The translations under genes and the position numbers were made by a program. The notes beneath the pieces were generated by a model. That model made no database searches and was not told where the DNA came from. It was given only the letters and a program-made list of their open reading frames with translations. Below are positions 59,134-64,000 of a DNA stretch of 64,000 bases, piece by piece. Within the stretch, counting starts at the first letter, position 1, and every line of letters begins with the position of its first letter. The DNA comes from Streptomyces hyaluromycini (lineage in GTDB: Bacteria; Actinomycetota; Actinomycetes; Streptomycetales; Streptomycetaceae): positions 1-64,000 of the forward strand of contig NZ_BCFL01000026.1 in NCBI RefSeq assembly GCF_002217755.1, given 5' to 3'.

Positions 59134-60282
59134 TCAGGCGCGGTCGTCGGCCGGCAGGCGCAACAACCGCTTGGCGATGATGTTGCGCTGGATCTGGGAC
59201 GTCCCGCCGTAGACGGACGCGGCCCGGGAGTAGAGGTAGTCGGCGAAGACCTCGCCGCCCTCCGTGTGCAGTTCGTCCGGGAACACCAACAGGGCTGTCT
59301 CGTACAGCCGTTGCTCGGCGCGGGTCATGAGCAGCTTGTCGACGGACGACTCCGGTCCGGCGACCTGACCGGCGAGCCGCTGCGCCGTCCGGCGCCGGGC
59401 ATGGGCGACGAGAACCTGGTAGTCGACGACGCACCGGCCGATCTGAGCGAGGAGGCCGTCCGGCAGGCTGTCGCTCCGCTCGTGCGCGGTGCGGCGCAGG
59501 CGGTCGACGAGCAGCCCGTACTTCGACAGATGCCCGGTGTCGAGCGCGTTGCGTTCGTACGACACCGTCGTCATCGCCAACGGCCAGCCGTCGCCCTCCG
59601 CGCCGACCCGCTCGGACTCCTCGATGCGGACGTCGTCCAGGAACAGCTCGCAGAACTCCTCGTCGCCGCTCGCCGCGCGCAGCGGACGTACGGTCACGCC
59701 GGCCCGGTCCAGGGGCAGGACGAACGCCGAGAACGAGGCGTGCGCGGGCGCGGTGCGGTCGGTGCGGGCCAGGAGCAGGCAGAGGCCGGAGTACTGGGCG
59801 TAACTCGTCCACAGCTTCTGTCCGTTGACGAGGTAGTCGCCGTCGGGCCGCCGCTGCGCGCGGGTGCTCATGCCGGCCAGGTCGGATCCCGCTCCCGGCT
59901 CACTGAAGCCCTGGCACCAGACGTCGTCGCCGGCGAGCATGCGCGGCAGCAGCCGGCGGCGCTGCTCCTCGCTGCCGAACTCCATGAGGGCGTGGGCGAG
60001 ATAGCCGATCCGGGGCACCCCGGGGGCGCCGCGTGCCCCCAACTCGTCGCTGACGGCGACCTGGTGGAGCGGGGTGAGGCCACGACCGCCGTACTCCTCC
60101 GGCACGTCGAGGCCGACCCAGCCGCCGGAGTGCAGGATGCGGTGCCAGCGGTGCAGGAACGCGGGGACCGGCTCGTCCGGCCGCCGCTCGGGCAGCGGGT
60201 GGTCGGCCAGCCAGGCGCGGAAGTCCCGCCGCAGCCGCTCCAGGTCCGCCGGGTCGCCGAAGTCGAGGGGGCCGTCGGTCAT
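59134..60282 (-). CDS. Acyl-CoA dehydrogenase (large partner of a heteromeric pair)
   Basis: FAD enzyme of 382 aa. WVGLDVPEEYGGRGLTPLHQVAVSDEL, QGFSEPGAGSDLAGMSTRA, GQKLWTSYAQYSGLCLLLARTD and SVYGGTSQIQRNIIAKRLLRLP are family motifs. The usual C-terminal catalytic Glu segment is not obvious. The ATG at 60282 overlaps the preceding, smaller acyl-CoA dehydrogenase gene as ATGA. Such adjacent pairs form alpha2beta2 dehydrogenases in steroid side-chain degradation (for example ChsE1-ChsE2), so a heteromer is likely here. Confidence 0.88.
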   Translation of the reverse strand: MTDGPLDFGDPADLERLRRDFRAWLADHPLPERRPDEPVPAFLHRWHRILHSGGWVGLDVPEEYGGRGLTPLHQVAVSDELGARGAPGVPRIGYLAHALMEFGSEEQRRRLLPRMLAGDDVWCQGFSEPGAGSDLAGMSTRAQRRPDGDYLVNGQKLWTSYAQYSGLCLLLARTDRTAPAHASFSAFVLPLDRAGVTVRPLRAASGDEEFCELFLDDVRIEESERVGAEGDGWPLAMTTVSYERNALDTGHLSKYGLLVDRLRRTAHERSDSLPDGLLAQIGRCVVDYQVLVAHARRRTAQRLAGQVAGPESSVDKLLMTRAEQRLYETALLVFPDELHTEGGEVFADYLYSRAASVYGGTSQIQRNIIAKRLLRLPADDRA

Positions 60283-61244
60283 CGGGTCGCCTCCGGTGCG
60301 GCCAGGGCGGGCAGCAGGTCGGCCGTGGTCGCCAGCACGGTGGCGCCCACGAGAACCCTGCGGAGGTACAGATGGGCCGGGTGCTCCCAGGTCTGGGCGA
60401 TGCCGCCGAACACCTGCATCCCGGCGTACACCGCCTCGACGGCCGAGGCGTTGACCTCCGCCTTGGCCGCGCGGGCCGCCGCGAGCGCCCGGTCCGGCGG
60501 CTCGTGGTCCAGGCACCAGGCGGCGTACCGGGTGGCGCTGGCGCAGGCCTCGACCAGGACGGTCGCGTCGGCGAGCAGATGCTGGACGGCCTGGAAGGAG
60601 CCGATACGGCGGCCGTACTGCACGCGGTCGCGGGCGTACTCCACGCTCTGCTCGACGAACGAGCGTGCCGCGCCGACGAGTTCGCTCGCGACGACCACCA
60701 GCGCGTACCCCTGCCAGCGCTGCCGGTCCTGCGCTGCGAGCCGGCCGAGAGGCTCGCCCACGGCGTAGGCCTGCCGCGCACTACGCAGCAGGTCGGCCGT
60801 CGGTGTTGGCGAACCGAGTTCGGCGCGGGTCACGGTCCCTTCGGCGTCGGCACACAGCGCTGCTTCGGCTCCGTCGCAGTCCCAGGCGCGGAGATCGGCC
60901 GCTTGTGGACCGGGGAGACGAAGGTCGGGGGCGAGGGCGACAGTGAGCCGCGGGCCGTCCTCGTCCGCACCGAGGAGCCGCAGCAGCTCCGGAGCCAGCA
61001 GAACGGTGCCGAGCAGCGAGGTGGTCAGCGGCAGGCGGCCGTGCTCCTCGGCGAGCAGGGCGCACTCCTGGGCGGTGGCGGCGGGCGGGGTGGTGCGGCG
61101 GAGTTCGGCGAGTCCCAGTCCGTCCAGCGCCTGCTGCGCCGCCGCGCGGGACTTGGGCGTGATGTCGTCGGCCGATGCGACGGCGTGCCGGGTCGCGAAG
61201 GCGCGGACCATGTCGCGGACCAGCGTGAACTCCTCGGACTCCAC
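60279..61244 (-). CDS. Acyl-CoA dehydrogenase (small partner of a heteromeric pair)
   Basis: Shortened protein of 321 aa. The middle domain is diverged, but the C-terminal helical domain is clear: SVEYARDRVQYGRRIGSFQAVQHLLADATVLVEACASATRYAAW and GMQVFGGIAQTWEHPAHLYLRRVLV. The Glu in TWEH occupies the catalytic position known in one subunit of heteromeric acyl-CoA dehydrogenases. The start is GTG at 61244, two bases after the crotonase stop, with GAGGAGGAC upstream. It is expected to need the overlapping downstream gene product for FAD binding and activity. Confidence 0.85.
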   Translation of the reverse strand: MESEEFTLVRDMVRAFATRHAVASADDITPKSRAAAQQALDGLGLAELRRTTPPAATAQECALLAEEHGRLPLTTSLLGTVLLAPELLRLLGADEDGPRLTVALAPDLRLPGPQAADLRAWDCDGAEAALCADAEGTVTRAELGSPTPTADLLRSARQAYAVGEPLGRLAAQDRQRWQGYALVVVASELVGAARSFVEQSVEYARDRVQYGRRIGSFQAVQHLLADATVLVEACASATRYAAWCLDHEPPDRALAAARAAKAEVNASAVEAVYAGMQVFGGIAQTWEHPAHLYLRRVLVGATVLATTADLLPALAAPEATR

Positions 61245-61246
61245 GT

Positions 61247-62047
61247 TCAGTCCTCCTCGCGTCCGGCCGGGCGGGGGCGGGCGCGGGAGGCGAGGTCGTC
61301 GATGATGCGGATGTGGTCCGGGCTGGTCATCGTGGACCGCTCCGCGAGGAGCGCCGCCTCCATGCCGCCGCGCGAGACCTGCTCGACCACCGCGGCCAGC
61401 GCCGCCTTCGTCGCGCGCAGCGCCTCCGCGGGCTGCGCGGCGAGCCGGTGCGCCAGCGCGAGGGCCTCCGGCATCAGGTCGGCGGCGGGCACGACCCGGT
61501 TGGCGAGCCCGAGTCCGACCGCGGTGGCGGCCGGGATGCGGTCCCCGGTGAACAGGTACTCCTTCACCCGGAGCAGGCTCGTCAGCAGCGGCCACAGGGT
61601 GACCCCGCCGTCCCCCGCCACCAGACCGACCGAGACGTGCGGGTCGGCGAGGTAGGCGTCCTCGGCCATCAGGACGAGGTCGCAGCCGAGGGCCAGTGAG
61701 CAACCCAGCCCCACCGCCGGGCCGTTGACGGCCCCGACGACGGGCAGCGGGAAGCGGATCAGCTCCGTCTGGATGGTCCGGTCGAGCCGGATCGACCGTT
61801 CGCGCAGCTCGGGGTCGTCATGGTGGCGGCGCAGATGGTCGAAGTCGCCGCCCGCGCTGAACGCCCGGCCCGCGCCGGTGAGGACGACGGCCCGCGCCTT
61901 GGTGTCGTCGGCGAGCTCGCGCCACACCTCGGACAGCCTGCGGTGGAGCTCCTCGGACACGCCGTTGAGGCGTTCCGGACGGTTCAGGGTGACGATGCGG
62001 ACGTCGCCGTCGGCGGTCACGGTCAGTACGGGACTCACCTCGCTCAT
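61247..62047 (-). CDS. Enoyl-CoA hydratase/isomerase
   Basis: Crotonase of 266 aa and first gene of the operon. TLNRPERLNGVSEELHRRLSEVW, TGAGRAFSAGGDFDHLRRHH and GPAVGLGCSLALGCDLVLMAEDAYLADPHVSVGLVAGDGGVTLWPLL are typical, but the catalytic Glu position after GLVAG is Asp-Gly-Gly, as in some isomerase-like members. The ATG at 62047 lies very close to the predicted transcription start, so the mRNA would be leaderless or nearly so. Confidence 0.9.
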   Translation of the reverse strand: MSEVSPVLTVTADGDVRIVTLNRPERLNGVSEELHRRLSEVWRELADDTKARAVVLTGAGRAFSAGGDFDHLRRHHDDPELRERSIRLDRTIQTELIRFPLPVVGAVNGPAVGLGCSLALGCDLVLMAEDAYLADPHVSVGLVAGDGGVTLWPLLTSLLRVKEYLFTGDRIPAATAVGLGLANRVVPAADLMPEALALAHRLAAQPAEALRATKAALAAVVEQVSRGGMEAALLAERSTMTSPDHIRIIDDLASRARPRPAGREED

Positions 62048-62057
62048 GCCAGCGATG

Positions 62058-62085
62058 CTATTAAAGGTCAGGCCGTAACTGTCAA
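62058..62085 (-). promoter_or_regulatory. Strong promoter of the acyl-CoA operon
   Basis: On the minus strand TTGACA (62080-62085), a 16-nt spacer and TAATAG (62058-62063) form the best consensus-like promoter seen in the window. Transcription should begin near 62051, only about four bases before the ATG at 62047. Confidence 0.7.
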
Positions 62086-62102
62086 TGGTGTTGCGCGAAA
62101 AT

Positions 62103-62117
62103 GAGAATGAGATTCTC
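62103..62117. promoter_or_regulatory. Candidate operator GAGAATGAGATTCTC
   Basis: Perfect inverted repeat GAGAAT-N3-ATTCTC, located 18 bp upstream of the -35 box of the acyl-CoA operon and just past the 3' end of the GntR/FadR-type gene. The adjacent regulator is the obvious candidate to bind it. Confidence 0.55.
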
Positions 62118-62172
62118 GCATGCTGTGGTCACACCCCTGACCGGTGCGGTGTGCGTCAGCTTTCGGGGTAGG

Positions 62173-62982
62173 TCAACTTTCGGGGTCGGTCAGCTCCACG
62201 TGCTCGCGCACGTCCACCTCCGCCGCCGCTCGGGCGAAACCGCACACGTGCCGGGACATCCGCCGCATCGCCGCGGCCTCGTCGCCGGCCCGGATCGCGT
62301 CGGTGATCCGGGCGTGCGCCCGCGCGGTGACCTCACGGATGTCGGCCGCCGTGAACCGCTCCAGGTCGGTGGCCGCGTGGATCGACTGGGAGAGCGCGCT
62401 CATGAACCCGATGAGCAGCTCGTTGTCGCCCGCCCGCGCCACCGCGTTGTGCCAGCGCACGTTCGCCCGCAGGAACCGCTGGGCGTCGTCACCGGCCTCC
62501 GTCAACTCCGCGTTCGCGGAGTCCAGTTCGGCCAGGTCCTGCTCGGTGCGCCGCCGCGCGGCCAGCGCGGCGCACGTCGGCTCGATCGCCTCCCGGGTCT
62601 CGTGCAGCGCCTCCAGCCGGATCTGCTGGCCGCGGATCACCAACCGCACGGTGTTCGCCAGGGACTCGCGCCCCGGCCGGTGCACGAACGCCCCGCCACC
62701 GCGCCCCGGCCTGATCTCAACCAGCCGCTCGACCTCCAGGATCCGCAGCGCCTCGCGTACGGTGGCCCGGCTCAGCCCGGTCTGCTCGACCAGCTGGCGC
62801 TCCGGGGGCAGTGCCGTACCCTCGCCGATCTCCCCGGACAGGATCCGCTCGCGGACCTCCGCGGCCAGCACGTCCGACGCCTTCGGCACGGTCAGCGTGT
62901 CGAAGCGCGGGGTGCGGGGGGAGGGCTCGGCGCTGGGCACGGGTTCAGGCCTCTCGTCGTACATCCGTTTCGGCTGAACCAT
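62173..62982 (-). CDS. GntR family regulator, FadR/FCD subgroup
   Basis: Regulator of 269 aa. The winged HTH is KASDVLAAEVRERILSGEIGEGTALPPERQLVEQTGLSRATVREALRILEVERLVEIRPGRGGGAFV. The C-terminal FCD ligand domain contains HETREAIEPTCAALAARR and metal-type His/Asp positions in FLRANVRWHNAVARAGDNELL, AHARITDAIRAGD and MRRMSRHVCGF. It lies between the SDR gene and the acyl-CoA operon on the same strand. Likely senses a pathway acid or acyl-CoA. The ATG at 62982 is used here; an ATG seven codons later is the alternative. Confidence 0.9.
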   Translation of the reverse strand: MVQPKRMYDERPEPVPSAEPSPRTPRFDTLTVPKASDVLAAEVRERILSGEIGEGTALPPERQLVEQTGLSRATVREALRILEVERLVEIRPGRGGGAFVHRPGRESLANTVRLVIRGQQIRLEALHETREAIEPTCAALAARRRTEQDLAELDSANAELTEAGDDAQRFLRANVRWHNAVARAGDNELLIGFMSALSQSIHAATDLERFTAADIREVTARAHARITDAIRAGDEAAAMRRMSRHVCGFARAAAEVDVREHVELTDPES

Positions 62983-63006
62983 TCAACACACGGACGTCCG
63001 GGGCTG

Positions 63007-63774
63007 TCACATGACCGTCCCCCCGTCGACCGGCAGTACCTGCCCCGTGATGAAGGAGGCCGCGTCGGAGGCGAGGAAGACGAACGCCCCCGCGACCTCC
63101 TCGGGCTCCGCCCAGCGTCCGAGCGGGATCCGGGCGAGCATCTGGGCGGCGAACTTCTCGTTCGTCCGGATGGTCTCCGTCATCGGCGTCGCGGCCAGGG
63201 GCGCGAGGGCGTTCACCAGGATGCGCCTGCGGGCCAGTTCGCGGGCCAGGGACTTGGTGAGGCCGATGATGCCGGCCTTGGCGGCGGAGTAGTTGACCTG
63301 CCCGAGCGTGCCGACGATCCCGGCCGACGAGGTGACGTTGATGATGCGGCCGCGTCCGTCGTCGGGCAGGAAGGGCAGCGCGGCCTGCGCACAGTGGAAG
63401 CTGCCGAGGACGTGGATGTCGAGGAGCCGCCGGAAGGCGTCCTCCTCCAGGTTCGCGAACATGGCTGGCGCGGTGATCCCCGCGTTGTTGACGAGGATGT
63501 GCAGGGTGCCGTCGGCGAGCGCGGCCGCCCGGGACACCGCCGCGTCGGCGCTCGCGCGGTCGGTCACGTCGAGGGCGGCACTGTCCGCGGTCAGTCCGGC
63601 CGCGGAGATCTTCCCGGCGACGGCCGCCGCGGCCGCCTCGTCGACGTCGGTCACGAGCACCGCGGCCCCGGCCCGGGCGAGCGCCTCGGCGACCGCCGAG
63701 CCGATACCGCCCGCGGCACCGGTCACCAGCGCCGAGCGCCCCGTGAGGTCGAACAGATCCGTTCGGTCGGTCAT
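63007..63774 (-). CDS. Short-chain dehydrogenase/reductase
   Basis: Classical SDR of 255 aa. Cofactor motif TGAAGGIGSAVAEAL, VTDVDE acidic residue (NAD preference), NNAG, active-site Ser in NVTSSAGIVG and YSAAK. It ends FITGQVLPVDGG, as in 3-hydroxyacyl-CoA or FabG-like reductases. The ATG at 63774 is chosen because GAGGAG lies six bases upstream; a TTG at 63780 is too close to that site. It follows the truncated acyl-CoA dehydrogenase gene by 10 bp and is intact, unlike the SDR at 52475. Confidence 0.92.
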   Translation of the reverse strand: MTDRTDLFDLTGRSALVTGAAGGIGSAVAEALARAGAAVLVTDVDEAAAAAVAGKISAAGLTADSAALDVTDRASADAAVSRAAALADGTLHILVNNAGITAPAMFANLEEDAFRRLLDIHVLGSFHCAQAALPFLPDDGRGRIINVTSSAGIVGTLGQVNYSAAKAGIIGLTKSLARELARRRILVNALAPLAATPMTETIRTNEKFAAQMLARIPLGRWAEPEEVAGAFVFLASDAASFITGQVLPVDGGTVM

Positions 63775-63784
63775 CTCCAACTCC

Positions 63785-64000
63785 TCAGTAGCTCCTGGGC
63801 AGTCCCAGCGTGTGCGACCCCAGATAGTTCAGGACCATCTCCTGGCTGACGGGCGCGATCCGCATCAGCCGTGCCTCGCGGAAGTAGCGGGCGACCGGGT
63901 ACTCCTCGGAGTAGCCCATGCCGCCGTGCGTCTGCAGCGCCCGGTCCGCGGCGGTGAACCCGGCGTCCGCGCACAGGTACTTGGCGGTGTTCGCCTCACG
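63785..64000 (-). CDS. Acyl-CoA dehydrogenase, C-terminal part (cut by window end)
   Basis: Only the last 71 residues are visible. They contain the helical C-terminal domain ANTAKYLCADAGFTAADRALQTHGGMGYSEEYPVARYFREARLMRIAPVSQEMVLNYLG, which carries the GGMGY loop and the EEYPVAR segment expected around the catalytic Glu. The gene begins outside the window. It is directly upstream of the SDR gene and probably in the same transcript. Confidence 0.9.
   Translation of the reverse strand, partial: REANTAKYLCADAGFTAADRALQTHGGMGYSEEYPVARYFREARLMRIAPVSQEMVLNYLGSHTLGLPRSY

Overview
The window has very high G+C, third codon positions almost always G or C, GTG/TTG starts next to Shine-Dalgarno cores, Tat- and lipobox-type exported proteins, and LacI/GntR/Lrp regulators beside sugar ABC transporters that carry no ATPase gene of their own. 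All of this fits a soil actinomycete of the Streptomyces type, in an accessory catabolic part of the chromosome. No rRNA, tRNA, CRISPR array, phage, integrase or intact transposase gene was seen.

Region 1 (1-10.5 kb) is mostly on the minus strand and looks like a cyclitol or sugar-acid catabolic locus: a ribose-type ABC binding protein and permease, an isomerase/epimerase, a 2-hydroxyacid dehydrogenase, a Gfo/Idh/MocA dehydrogenase, an HpcH/HpaI aldolase, an IolD-like ThDP hydrolase and an aldehyde dehydrogenase. It also holds an internally deleted mmsA/iolA remnant, an iolE-type remnant reduced to its two ends, and a 179-bp MITE-like palindromic element inside the operon. Two promoters share a motif, TGATGGANAAATGAT.

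Region 2 (10.5-21.3 kb) is a peptide-type system. One amidohydrolase is divergent from a two-module Lrp/AsnC regulator coupled to an alpha/beta hydrolase. A second amidohydrolase heads a complete Opp/Dpp-type ABC operon (two permeases, binding protein, two ATPases). A related CGCAG..CGCC motif lies upstream of both amidohydrolases.

Region 3 (21.3-33.3 kb) holds a Tat-exported esterase, remnants of iolG and xylF, a CUT1-type sugar ABC transporter, a GH3 glycosidase with an apparent 1-nt frameshift, a LacI repressor and a secreted GH93-like arabinanase with ricin-type lectin modules. Three CGAAAGKGTTTCG palindromes flank the transporter and GH93 genes. A stretch of about 1 kb without recognisable genes follows.

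Region 4 (34.2-49.1 kb) is an L-arabinose/arabinan locus: a Tat-exported ceramidase-like protein, araD, araA and araB, a divergent LacI-type repressor, a second CUT1-type transporter, a GH42 glycosidase and a second GH93-like enzyme. The araB and repressor promoters are mirror images sharing operator, -10 and -35 sequences.

Region 5 (49.1-64 kb) is an acyl-CoA catabolic region. A divergent group (crotonase with an N-terminal extension, an apparently permuted CoA-transferase family III protein and an amidohydrolase) faces a tightly overlapping nine-gene beta-oxidation-like operon: enoyl-CoA hydratases, three acyl-CoA dehydrogenases, acyl-CoA ligase, CoA-transferase, thiolase and an SDR lacking the usual Tyr. 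Upstream lie a GntR/FadR regulator, a second SDR and an acyl-CoA dehydrogenase cut by the window end. The substrate cannot be read from sequence; a cyclic or branched carboxylic acid is plausible.
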